Positions 1 to 8,171 of a DNA stretch of 37,790 bases are shown in pieces. Below the pieces are notes generated by a model. The model ran no database searches. It worked only from the letters and a program-made list of their open reading frames with translations, and had not been told where the DNA came from. The DNA is from Flavobacterium sp. (GTDB lineage Bacteria; Bacteroidota; Bacteroidia; Flavobacteriales; Flavobacteriaceae): positions 1 to 37,790 of the forward strand of contig JADKDN010000016.1 of NCBI GenBank assembly GCA_016718345.1, read 5' to 3'. Position 1 is the first letter of the stretch. Every line of letters starts with the position of its first letter. The position numbers were made by a program, and so were the translations under genes.

Positions 1-125
1 GCGGTGGAAAAAATAAAAATACAGAAGCGTTGGCTTTGGGTCGGCTGTCTGATAGTTCATTTGTCCGGTCACTTTATGTTTATTTCTATCGTTCATACTG
101 CTCTGTCGTCTTTTAGGCTTGCAGG

Positions 126-254
126 TAACGTTGTTGCAGCTTGCACAAGTGGCGGATTAAGGAAACCTAAACTTTCGGTTAAACACTGACTTTGCAAGTA
201 CAAAACCAACTTTAAATTAAGCCCAAAACCCGCCATTTCTGCAAACTGCTGTTA
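126..254. repeat. Palindromic intergenic element E1
   Basis: An imperfect inverted repeat lies just beyond the 3' end of the restriction-type nuclease. The left arm is 136-158 (GCAGCTTGCACAAG... GGCGGATT) and the right arm is 227-249. The reverse complement of the right arm matches the left at 18 of 23 positions. The outer borders are TAAC at 126-129 and GTTA at 251-254, also complementary. The left border reads TAACGTT, as in element E2 at 1408. Such long-armed elements around accessory genes are familiar in Bacteroidota intergenic DNA; a role as recombination site is inference. Bases 1-125 show nothing else I can assign. Confidence 0.6.
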
Positions 255-278
255 GCTGTAGTAGTTGTTTTTAAACGT

Positions 279-1337
279 TTATTTCTCGTATAATTCTGTT
301 GTTTTAATAATATTTCGGAATAATTAAATACTTCATCCAAAGTTCCGATTTCAAATTTCGTTTCTTTTTATTTTCGTCTAAAGTTCCAATATATTTTTTT
401 CCGCCATTTAGATAAAGTCTACAAAGCTTTTCTATTATTATCGTCAAGAAATATTGCAAAATAAGATTGAGCGTCACGATAAGTAACTCTTGTTGCAGGA
501 ACTTTTTGGCGCAAAATAGTTTTTACGATTAAAAATGCTTCAAGTTCTTCTTCCGTTGTGTTTATTTTGCTAATATCTTCGAGATTTTGTTCAGCAGAAA
601 TTTCATTTTCAACTTTATTTTTTTCGTCTTCTTTTGATAATGCAGTTTTTAAACGTTCAGTAATTAAATCACTAATATAATGTTGAATAGATTTTTTAGT
701 CAATTCTGTGAACTGTTCTAAAACTTTTGCAGTTACAACACTTGGATAAACTTGTTTTGCAAAATATTTTTACAAATTCTGAGCTTGGTTCGGTAAGTTC
801 TTGATGAAGCAAATGTTTCAATTCATTCATATACTTCATTTCACTTGCGGTATTTACGATGCTTTCAGCATCGAAATTTGCTTTGTGAAATTTTTTCAGC
901 TCCTCAATTTGGTTGTCTTTAATTTCGGTAATGTTAAATTCCAAAAATGGTTTTTCGTCCATTTTGTTTGGAGCAACTAAATCAGAATAAAACCTGTAAA
1001 CAATTCCGTTTGTTAATAAACCAAATTTTGCTTTTGAAACGTGGAAATATCTTAACAATTGTCCGTCGTGAACATTTAAGTTTTGACGCCAATCTTTACA
1101 TTCTATTAAAATAGTTGGATGTCCGTCTTTGAAAATTGCGTAATCAATTTTTTCTCCTTTTTTAATTCCAATGTCAGCAATAAATTCAGGAACAACTTCC
1201 AATGGATTAAAAATATCATAACCTAAACTTTGAAGAAAAGGCATTACAAAAGCATTTTTTGTTGCTTCTTCAGTTTGAATACTTTCTTTGTGTTTTGTTC
1301 TGTCTGCGATTAATTTAAGTTGGTCTTTTAAATCCAT
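279..1337 (-). CDS. PD-(D/E)XK restriction-type endonuclease (HsdR N-terminal-like), frameshifted
   Basis: Likely a restriction or defence nuclease related to the N-terminal nuclease domain of type I restriction R subunits. Residues 1-90 carry a PD-(D/E)XK core: Asp65 in EKIDYAIF, then Glu79-Cys-Lys81 in ILIECKDW, with a helix containing QTEEATKNAF before it. The C-terminal part is helical and ends in a short K-Y-I-G-T-L-D-E segment. The reading frame breaks near 765, near 420, near 365 and probably near 305. Following the homology across the frames, the protein ends at a TAA at 279 after about 350 residues. No helicase, methylase or specificity gene is adjacent, so it appears to be a solitary nuclease. 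It lies between palindromic elements E1 and E2. Family assignment is good; the biological target is unknown. The breaks look like the homopolymer errors seen elsewhere here. Confidence 0.75.
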
Positions 1338-1405
1338 ATTTTTATTATTTTTGGTTTTATTTTGTTGTTTTTCAAGTTTTTGCGTTCTGCTCGGATACTA
1401 TTACA

Positions 1406-1540
1406 GCTAACGTTCCACGGCTTGTTTTCAGGTGGCAAATTCAGCACCAAGCCATCACAAATATACACAAATTATTAAATTAAACAACGTCGTTTTGGGT
1501 TATCACTAACCTTGCCACTTGAAACAAACCGATGTTGCAC
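1406..1540. repeat. Palindromic intergenic element E2
   Basis: This second long-armed inverted repeat lies upstream of the nuclease start. The left arm is 1418-1438 (CGGCTTGTTTTC... GTGGCAA) and the right arm is 1512-1531. The reverse complement of the right arm matches the left at about 17 of 20 positions with one extra T in the left. The left border is CTAACGTT at 1407-1414. Its left half aligns with that of E1: both have TAACGTT, then CTTG, then GTGGC, then ATT at similar spacing. E1 and E2 therefore belong to one family and bracket the nuclease. Confidence 0.6.
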
Positions 1541-1871
1541 ACAGTATTATATTTTCACGAACTGAAAAATTCAACGCAACATTTATCCACAAAGTTTGGT
1601 TCGGTTTTCAATTTTCCGCAAAGTTTTGGGCTAAAAATTGTCTTTAAATTGCTAAAATCCGAGAATTGTCTTTGAAGGTTTTCCACAAAGTTTGGTTTCG
1701 GTTTTCCTAAATTTTTTCGGCTGAGAATTGTCTTTGAAGGTTTTACACAAAGTTTGGTTTCAGTTTTCCATTATCACGCAAGATTTTTCATTTATAAATT
1801 TCATTAATTTTCTTGCGAAAAAATAGGAGCGAAGCGTTATGTGGCAGTTCGGAAAATATATTGTGTGCAAC
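1534..1871. repeat. Repeat block E3: outer inverted repeat enclosing 62-bp tandem repeats
   Basis: This non-coding block lies between E2 and the recombinase gene. Its ends are inverted repeats: GTTGCACACAG... ATTTTC at 1534-1556 and GAAAATATATTGTGTGCAAC at 1852-1871, matching except for a 3-base gap. Inside are two near-identical units starting GAGAATTGTCTTTGAAGG at 1661 and 1723 (period 62). A degenerate copy of the CACAAAGTTTGG part lies near 1585-1604, and related text at 1616-1650. The repeated CAAAGTTTGG and GGTTTTCC words suggest multiple binding or pairing sites. No open frame of note is present. Confidence 0.55.
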
Positions 1872-1881
1872 TTGTTTATAG

Positions 1882-1908
1882 GCTCAGTTTTTAACCTAAA
1901 AACTGAGC
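1882..1908. repeat. 12-bp perfect hairpin 3' of the recombinase
   Basis: GCTCAGTTTTTA (1882-1893) and TAAAAACTGAGC (1897-1908) form a perfect 12-bp stem with a 3-base loop. It lies about 50 bases beyond the end of the recombinase gene on the minus strand. No clean T-run follows the stem on that strand, so it is not a canonical intrinsic terminator, although it could end transcription. It is flanked by ATAGGC and GCCTAAC, which extend the dyad imperfectly and resemble the border words of the neighbouring elements. Confidence 0.5.
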
Positions 1909-1959
1909 AAAGCCTAACTTTATGGTTGTATATGCTCAACTAGTATTGCGTTTTATTTT

Positions 1960-3001
1960 TTATAAATCATCAAACGGAGATTTTATATTTTGAAGACTTT
2001 TGGTACTTACGTGTGTGTAAATCTCTGTAGTTTTACTACTCGTATGCCCCAAAAGTTCTTGTATGTATCTCAAATCTGTGCCGCTTTCTAATAAATGTGT
2101 TGCATAACTATGTCGCAACCAATGCAAGGTTACAGGCTTATTTATTTTTGCTAATCTAACACTTTTTTTAAAACTTCTTCCAAACTTCTGTCAGAATAGG
2201 GAGTCTGCTTTTGTTGCCCTTCAAAAAGCCATTTCTCAGGCAAATATTCTTTATAATAATCTCTAAGCATACTAATAATACTATCACTTATTGGTACAAT
2301 CCTGTCTTTTTTACCTTTAGATTGTTTAATCACAAGCAATTTACGATCAGATTGAATACTTTCAAAAGTAAGTGCTAAAAGTTCACTTCTTCTCAGTCCA
2401 CAAGCATAAATTAAACTAAGCATTGTTTTATGTTTTCTATTGGTCAAAACACCAAGCATTGCTTTTATTTCTTCTTTGCTGAGAACATTAGGTAATATTT
2501 TGGAACGCTTCGGGCGATGAATTTTATCGATTTCTATTTTGGAGTCCAAAATCGTTCTAAAAAATAATTTCAAAGCATTCACAATCTGATTTTGATAGGA
2601 GGAAGAAAGATTGTTTTTCAAAATGTACTCGTTGTTGTATATCACCACATCCTCGTTCGTTATTTCGGCTATGGTTTTTTTACGATAAAAAACCAAAAAC
2701 GATTTCAAAGCCTCAGTATAGGTATTAATCGTACTTTCGCTGTAACGTTTGGAACGAAGCCATTGTTTAAAACGCTCAATTTGGGCAATTCCTTCAGCAT
2801 TAGGAACTGTATCTACAATCCGTGTTAATCGAAAACGTATCCGGTTTTCATCCGTATCTGGAACATGCCAAGCCCTCATTTGCATACTCCATCTAGAGCC
2901 CTCAATCGCTTTAATGCGCTCAATCAGCTCAGCATTTTTTCAAAATAAACCGCAATACGGCTTTCTCCTTTGTGTTTTACAGTCTTAGCTTCCCATTTCA
3001 T
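1960..3001 (-). CDS. Tyrosine recombinase / phage-type integrase, frameshifted
   Basis: Site-specific recombinase of the tyrosine family. In order it shows: an N-terminal module of about 58 residues with RIAVYFEK and AWHVPDT; a SAM-like core-binding domain (RFKQWLRSKRYSESTINTY); and a catalytic domain. All catalytic residues are present: Arg in ACGLRRSEL, Lys in SKGKKDRIV, H-x-x-R in LHWLRHSYATHLL, His in ELLGHTSS, and the Tyr nucleophile in TTEIYTHVS. The frame breaks twice in A runs, near 2937-2942 (before AELIERIKAIEG) and at 2163-2169 (before VRLAKINKPV). Restoring one A at each gives a normal protein of about 347 residues. It points toward the E1-E3 block and away from nadC. The family is clear, but no IntI-specific insertion is recognisable, so calling it an integron integrase would overreach. 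Confidence 0.85.
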
Positions 3002-3017
3002 TTGGCGTATAATTTAA

Positions 3018-3092
3018 ACCACTAAAATAAAAAAATGGATTAAAAGTGTCAACATTTTTGGGCAAAGTTTTAATCCTAAAAAAATCAGTGGT
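3018..3092. repeat. Two-stem palindrome upstream of the recombinase (candidate recombination site)
   Basis: Two nested complementary pairs are visible: ACCACT (3018-3023) with AGTGGT (3087-3092), and GGATTAAAA (3037-3045) with TTTTAATCC (3068-3076). They are separated by A-rich unpaired stretches of 13 and 10 bases, so a folded strand would have two helices with an asymmetric internal loop. It lies 17 bases upstream of the recombinase start codon. This may be its own recombination site or an operator. It is too far from nadC to look like a nadC leader. Confidence 0.45.
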
Positions 3093-3202
3093 ATAGTAAC
3101 TTTAGGAGTAAGTACCCGAGCCGAAGGCGAATTGAGCGAAGCTAAGTAGAGTTGTATAGCTATAATAGGATTTATTTATTAATCTGTATAGTTATTTTAG
3201 GA
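3091..3202 (+). repeat. Three 17-bp direct repeats, GTATAGYWAYWWTAGGA
   Basis: Near-identical words begin at 3091 (GTATAGTAACTTTAGGA), 3154 (GTATAGCTATAATAGGA) and 3186 (GTATAGTTATTTTAGGA). The first overlaps the right end of the palindrome. An inverted partial copy (TTATTTTAG on the minus strand) lies near 3020. Spacing is irregular (63 and 32). They could be arm-type integrase sites or regulator operators. The rest of the gap to nadC (3203-3363) is AT-rich, with loosely repeated GCATA words near 3292-3345 and no gene that I can see. Confidence 0.45.
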
Positions 3203-3363
3203 CGGGTCAAAATCAAACACCCTTACATCAAATCTGTCAAACCTTAAACTTTTAAACCTTTAACTAAAGAAATTTCACCTCCATACCTTAAGCATACCAA
3301 AGGCATAGATAAAGCATACATAGTGTATATGGAGTGTATTAGAATGCATATAAAGCTAAATAG

Positions 3364-4266
3364 ATGTGTTACCTAAAATACAACATCTTTTTGAACACTG
3401 ATTTCAGAAAAAATTCTGAAGCACAATTTCAAAACGAGTTAGAACAAATCATTAAAAATGCCATCCGAGAGGATGTAGGCTCTGGCGATTACAGCTCCTT
3501 ATCCTGCATTCCAACAACTGCCTCAGGAAAAGCCAAGCTACTTGTAAAAGATAATGGAATAATTGCAGGAGTGGAGTTTGCCAAAATGATTTTCAAGCAT
3601 GTCGATGCCAACCTTAACATAGAAACGTTTATTCACGATGGAGCAGCAGTAAACTATGAAGATGTGGTGTTTCATGTTACTGGAAGCTCACAATCTATTC
3701 TCAAAGCAGAGCGACTAGTACTCAACAGCATGCAGCGTATGTCTGCCATTGCAACTAAAACGAACACCTACGTTCAACTTTTAGCAGGAACAAAAACCAA
3801 GATTCTCGATACTCGGAAAACAACGCCTGGTTTTCGTGCTTGCGAGAAATGGGCAGTAAAAATTGGCGGGGGCGAAAATCATCGTTTTGCACTCTACGAC
3901 ATGGTGATGCTCAAAGACAATCATATCGATTTTGCTGGCGGAATTACCCAAGCAATAGCCAAAACAAAAGCATTTTTGAAAGGTAACAACCTCGATTTAA
4001 AAATTATCGTCGAAGCCCGAACACTAGATGAAATTAAAGAAATCCTGCAAAGTGATGGGATTTTCAGAATTTTAATTGACAATTTTAATTACGATGATAC
4101 ACGCAAAGCCGTAGAACTCATTGGCAATACCTGTGCCACAGAATCCTCAGGAAATATTAATGAAGACACCATTCGCCGTTATGCTGATTGTGGTGTAGAC
4201 TACATTTCATCGGGAGCATTAACGCACTCTATTTACAACATGGATTTGAGTTTGAAAGCATTTTAA
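3364..4266 (+). CDS. nadC: Nicotinate-nucleotide pyrophosphorylase (quinolinate phosphoribosyltransferase)
   Basis: Makes nicotinate mononucleotide from quinolinate and PRPP, releasing CO2 and pyrophosphate, in de novo NAD synthesis (EC 2.4.2.19). The family blocks are visible: REDVGSGDYSS near the N terminus, LNSMQRMSAIAT, the phosphate-binding DTRKTTPGFRACEKWAVKIG, GGENHRFALYDMVMLKDNH, the acidic VEAR, and the C-terminal YISSGALTHS. The 300-residue length is about 15 longer than usual. Homology starts around SEAQFQNELEQ (near residue 18), and no closer in-frame ATG exists. The true start may be a non-ATG codon near 3405, or the frame near 3408-3420 may contain an error. It heads a co-directional run with yihY 14 bases downstream. 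It is the first core gene after the accessory block. Confidence 0.93.
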   Translation: MCYLKYNIFLNTDFRKNSEAQFQNELEQIIKNAIREDVGSGDYSSLSCIPTTASGKAKLLVKDNGIIAGVEFAKMIFKHVDANLNIETFIHDGAAVNYEDVVFHVTGSSQSILKAERLVLNSMQRMSAIATKTNTYVQLLAGTKTKILDTRKTTPGFRACEKWAVKIGGGENHRFALYDMVMLKDNHIDFAGGITQAIAKTKAFLKGNNLDLKIIVEARTLDEIKEILQSDGIFRILIDNFNYDDTRKAVELIGNTCATESSGNINEDTIRRYADCGVDYISSGALTHSIYNMDLSLKAF

Positions 4267-4280
4267 TCATAGCATTACCA

Positions 4281-5213
4281 ATGTCAACAGAAATAGAAAT
4301 AAAATTAGAACGAATACCGATACTTCGAAATCTGGTGCATTTATCCAAGCGCATTCGATTGCCTTGGTTGCAAGGGTTATCACTTTATGATTTATTAGAA
4401 CTCTATGTCTTAGGAATTGTAGAAGGCGCTTTGAGTTACCATGCCAGTGCGGTTGCCTTTAGTTTTTTCATGGCATTGTTTCCATTTGCCTTATTTATTT
4501 TGAACTTGATACCTTACATTCCAATCGAAGGATTTCAAGCCGATTTTTTACAGTTTGTCAAAGAAGGAGTGCCGCCCAATACCTACGATGCGATTTACAA
4601 AATCATCAATGATATTCTCAACAACAGCCACTCTGGCTTGCTTTCTTCGGGCTTTTTATTGTCGATATTCCTTATGGCCAATGGCTTGAACGGAATATTA
4701 GGGGGATTTGAGTCTTCCAAACACGTTCTTATTAAAAGAGGCTTTTTTCATCAATATTTCGTAGCATTAGGAATGTCGTTAGTATTGTCTCTGCTATTAT
4801 TAGTTACAGTGGCAACGATTGTTGTTTTTGAAGTGTTCATCCAAAAAACAATCATTCAAGACGTTCTAAGCGATAGAATCCCACTGATTATTCTGGGTCG
4901 TTATGTCTTCATTATTCTCATGATTCTCATCACGACTTCAATACTTTTGAAGTTTGGTACCAAACACCACGAGAAAAGAGCTTTTATCTCCATCGGTTCT
5001 GTATTTACAACAGTATTGATTATTTTGTCTTCTTATGGTTTTGGAATTTGGGTTATTAAATTTTCCAAATACAATGAATTGTATGGTTATTGGAACATTG
5101 TTAATCATGATGTTTACATTTGGATAAACTGCATGATTCTATTGCTTGGATTTGAATTAAATCAGTCCATCAATAAATTAAAAATGCAAAAAAGAACGAA
5201 TGATGTACGATAA
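4281..5213 (+). CDS. YihY/BrkB-family inner-membrane protein
   Basis: Multi-pass membrane protein of the YihY (formerly BrkB or 'RNase BN') family; the function is not established. The ATG at 4281 gives 310 residues with about six hydrophobic segments. Family signatures are SYHASAVAFSFFMALFPFALF at the first membrane segment (roughly residues 55-75), FLMANGLNGILGGF, and LLLGFELNQSINK near the end. Between about 5086 and 5118 the frame reads GYWNIVNHDV, which does not fit the family. The alternative frame reads IGTLLIMMF, exactly what precedes YIWIN in this family. So two compensating small deletions probably scramble about ten residues without stopping the frame. The gene follows nadC by 14 bases. 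Confidence 0.88.
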   Translation: MSTEIEIKLERIPILRNLVHLSKRIRLPWLQGLSLYDLLELYVLGIVEGALSYHASAVAFSFFMALFPFALFILNLIPYIPIEGFQADFLQFVKEGVPPNTYDAIYKIINDILNNSHSGLLSSGFLLSIFLMANGLNGILGGFESSKHVLIKRGFFHQYFVALGMSLVLSLLLLVTVATIVVFEVFIQKTIIQDVLSDRIPLIILGRYVFIILMILITTSILLKFGTKHHEKRAFISIGSVFTTVLIILSSYGFGIWVIKFSKYNELYGYWNIVNHDVYIWINCMILLLGFELNQSINKLKMQKRTNDVR

Positions 5214-5228
5214 AATCAAATAGAAAGC

Positions 5229-5654
5229 ATGAAAGTCATAACCTCAATAGCGATGATGTTGGTTTCAACACTCCATTTCTCTCAGTCGGTAGTAGGGAAG
5301 TGGAAAACTATTGATGATGAGACAGGAAAAGCTATATCTGTTGTAGAGATTTATGAGAAAGGAGGCAAAATATATGGTAAAGTTCACGACATCATAGACC
5401 CGAAAGACCGCAACAAAATATGTAGCAATTGCACTGGTGAGGATAAAGACAAACCGATAATGGGATTAACCGTTATCAAAGGACTCGTAAAAGACGGTGC
5501 CGAATACAATTCTGGAAAAATCCTTGATCCCAAATACGGTAGATTATACAAATGTTTCATTACCTTAGAGTCCAAAGACAAACTCAAAGTTCGAGGATAT
5601 ATAGGGATTTCATTATTTGGAAGAACTCAATATTGGCATCGAATAAAAAGTTAA
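5229..5654 (+). CDS. DUF2147 secreted/periplasmic protein
   Basis: A 141-residue protein with a signal peptide (a short Lys start, then IAMMLVSTLHFSQS, cleavage near residues 18-20). A DUF2147 domain follows: VGKWKTIDDETGKAISVVEIYE at the front, GKILDPKYGRLYKCFITLE, and LKVRGYIGISLFGRTQYWHR at the end. The family is a small beta-barrel, fatty-acid-binding-like fold of unknown role, common in the periplasm of Bacteroidota and Proteobacteria. Two Cys in the CSNC segment could form a disulfide. It starts 15 bases after the yihY stop, suggesting co-transcription with nadC and yihY. Confidence 0.85.
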   Translation: MKVITSIAMMLVSTLHFSQSVVGKWKTIDDETGKAISVVEIYEKGGKIYGKVHDIIDPKDRNKICSNCTGEDKDKPIMGLTVIKGLVKDGAEYNSGKILDPKYGRLYKCFITLESKDKLKVRGYIGISLFGRTQYWHRIKS

Positions 5655-5689
5655 ATTTACAGTCATTAAATATCTCCTAAATCAGCAAA

Positions 5690-8171
5690 ATGTTTTTTTT
5701 CGTTGAAGTAATTGTTCCCTTAGCGCTTTCCAAAACATTTACCTACAGGATTTCGGAGGCCGAATTTCATTATATCAAAATAGGAATGCGTGTGGCAGTT
5801 CCTTTTGGTAAATCAAAAATATACACCGCATTAGTTGTAGAACTTCACCAAAGAGCACCACTTTTATATGAAGCCAAAGAGATTCATCAAATCTTGGATG
5901 AAAAGCCAATCGTCAATGAAATCCAAATCAAGCATTGGCAATGGATAGCATCCTATTACATGTGCTCCATAGGTGATGTCTATCGAGGCGCCTTGCCAAG
6001 CGCACTATTGCTAGAAAGTGAAACAATAATTTCTCAAAAAGCAAATCAGTTTGTTGATGAAAGTCAACTATCAGACGACGAGTTCTTAGTCTATGAAGCA
6101 TTGCAAAATCAGTCTTCATTGAAGGTTCAGGATATTATGGCAATTCTCAACAAAAAGAATGTTCTGCCGGTTATTCAAAAATTGATTAACAAAGAAGTTT
6201 TAGTGTTACAAGAGGAGATTTCTGAAACTTATAAACCCAAATTAGTTCGTTATATTCGATTGCATTCACAGTATGATTCCAATGAAGGTTTAGCCAGATT
6301 ACTTGAAACCTTGAAGAATGCAACCAAACAAAAAGAAATAGTACTAAGCTATTTTCAATTAGCCGCCTCCGAAAAAAAGCCAATACCCGTAAAGCGACTA
6401 ATTGAGACAAGCAATTCAACTTTGGCAGTTGTAAAAGCCCTGATAGATAAAACTATTTTTGAAGAATACTATCTGCAACACGACCGAGTTCATTTTGAAG
6501 GAAAAGTAAAAGAAGAAGCATTACAATTGAGTAGCGCTCAAGAACTTGCCTTTCAAGAAATAGAGAAAAGTTTTAATAGCAAAGAGGTTTGTCTTTTGCA
6601 CGGAGTAACTTCTAGTGGGAAAACAGAAATATACATTCAACTCATTGAACGCTATTTGCAACAAGAAAAACAAATTTTGTATTTGCTACCCGAAATTGCT
6701 TTAACCGCACAACTAGTGGGAAGATTAAGAGAATATTTTGGAAACAAAGTAGCTGTTTTTCATTCAAAATACAACAACAACGAAAGAGTAGAAGTTTGGA
6801 AGCAAGTTCTAGAAAATTCTCCAAAAGCACAAATTGTAATAGGAGCAAGGTCGGCATTGTTTTTACCGTTCTCAAATTTGGGACTCATCATCGTCGACGA
6901 GGAACACGAGCAAACCTTCAAACAGCAAGATCCAGCTCCACGCTATCATGCTCGTGATGCAGCAGTTATTTTGGCTAGTTTGCATCAAGTCACTCAAGCT
7001 CATGGCGAACAGTGCGGAGCCAAAGTACTTTTAGGTTCGGCAACTCCAAGTATCGAGACTTATTTCAATGCACAATCAGGCAAGTATGGTTTGGTAGAAA
7101 TTTTTGAACGATACGGAAAAGCGTCATTACCCGAGATTGAGTTGGTCGATTTGAAAGACAAGTACTTTCGTAAAAAATGACAGGTCATTTCAGTGATACG
7201 TTAATAGAGAAATCACTACAACACTATCTTTAGGAGAACAAGTTATTTTATTTCAGAATAGAAGGGGGTTTTCGCCCATTGTGGAGTGTATGACTTGTGG
7301 GCATGTACCGCAGTGCCAGCAATGCGATGTCAGTTTGACCTATCACAAGCATAAAAATCAATTGCGATGCCACTATTGTGGATACTCTATGGCTAATCCT
7401 ACAACCTGTCATGCCTGTTCAAGTCCTCATCTAACAACCAAGGGCTTTGGAACAGAGCAGATTCAGCAGGAATTAGGTACTCTTTTCCCAAATGCTAAAA
7501 TTGGACGAATGGATCAGGATACCACCAGAGGTAAATTTGGATTTGAGAAAATTATTGATAGTTTCAAAAACAGGGAAATTGATATTTTAGTGGGAACACA
7601 AATGTTGGCCAAAGGCTTGGATTTTGACAATGTGAGTTTAGTAGGAATCATGAATGCCGATACGATGCTCTACCATCCTGATTTTAGAGCTTTTGAAAGA
7701 AGTTACCAAATGATGACTCAAGTTTCTGGTCGTTCGGGACGTTCAGAGAAAAAAGGGAAAGTAATTATTCAAACTTATAATGTATTTCACAACACGATAC
7801 AACAGGTTACCAATAATGATTATTTAGGAATGTACAAGGAGCAACTCTACGAAAGAAAAATTTACAACTATCCACCGTATTACAGACTAATAAAACTGAC
7901 TTTAAAGCACCGCAATCTTGATACATTAAAAGCAGGTTCTATGTGGATGTATCAGGTATTTACTCAAAATTTAAAGATTCCGGTACTTGGACCGGAGGAA
8001 CCACCAATAGGCCGTATCAGAAATGAGTACATTCGAACCATAATGATTAAGATTCCTCAAAATCATTCCTTACAAGGCACAAAAAAAACTATCCAGAAAA
8101 TACTGGATAGTTTTGATACTGTTTCGCAATTCAGAACGGTGAAGGTTGTTGTGAACGTTGATTTTTATTAG
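5690..8171 (+). CDS. priA: Primosomal protein N' (replication restart helicase PriA), frameshifted
   Basis: Superfamily 2 helicase that reloads the replicative helicase at stalled forks. Visible in order: an N-terminal 3'-DNA-binding domain (FVEVIVPLALSKTFTY, RVAVPFGKSK); Walker A GVTSSGKTEIY; GARSALFLPF; the DEEH box in IIVDEEHEQTFKQQD; GSATPS; and then, in another frame, the zinc-binding cysteines (CMTCGHVPQCQQCD, CHYCGYS, CHAC). The C-terminal helicase blocks follow: GTEQIQQEL, RMDQDTT, VGTQMLAKGLDF, SGRSGR. The frame breaks twice, in an A run at about 7174-7179 and at GAGAAATC near 7210. Restoring one A at each joins the two halves into about 827 residues, normal for PriA. The final four bases overlap the convergent LytTR gene. 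Confidence 0.93.

Noticed and set aside
4..189. Open frame of 61 codons on the plus strand
   Set aside because: It runs through the left arm of palindromic element E1, has no recognisable domain, and similar frames arise from translating such elements.
1585..1770. CRISPR array
   Set aside because: Only two good copies of a 62-bp unit, contiguous and without unique spacers of constant length, and no cas genes nearby.
1882..1908. Intrinsic terminator of the recombinase gene
   Set aside because: The stem is perfect, but no T run follows on the minus strand; recorded as a hairpin only.
1960..3001. Naming the recombinase an integron integrase (IntI)
   Set aside because: The characteristic IntI insertion between catalytic patches was not recognisable; only a tyrosine recombinase can be supported.
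4188..4280. Upstream start for yihY inside nadC
   Set aside because: The extra 31 residues are a shifted reading of the nadC C terminus; family homology begins after the ATG at 4281.
7174..7215. Programmed ribosomal frameshifting in priA and others
   Set aside because: Breaks occur in many unrelated genes at ordinary short A/T runs, sometimes twice per gene, without slippery heptamers plus pseudoknots; sequence error is simpler.
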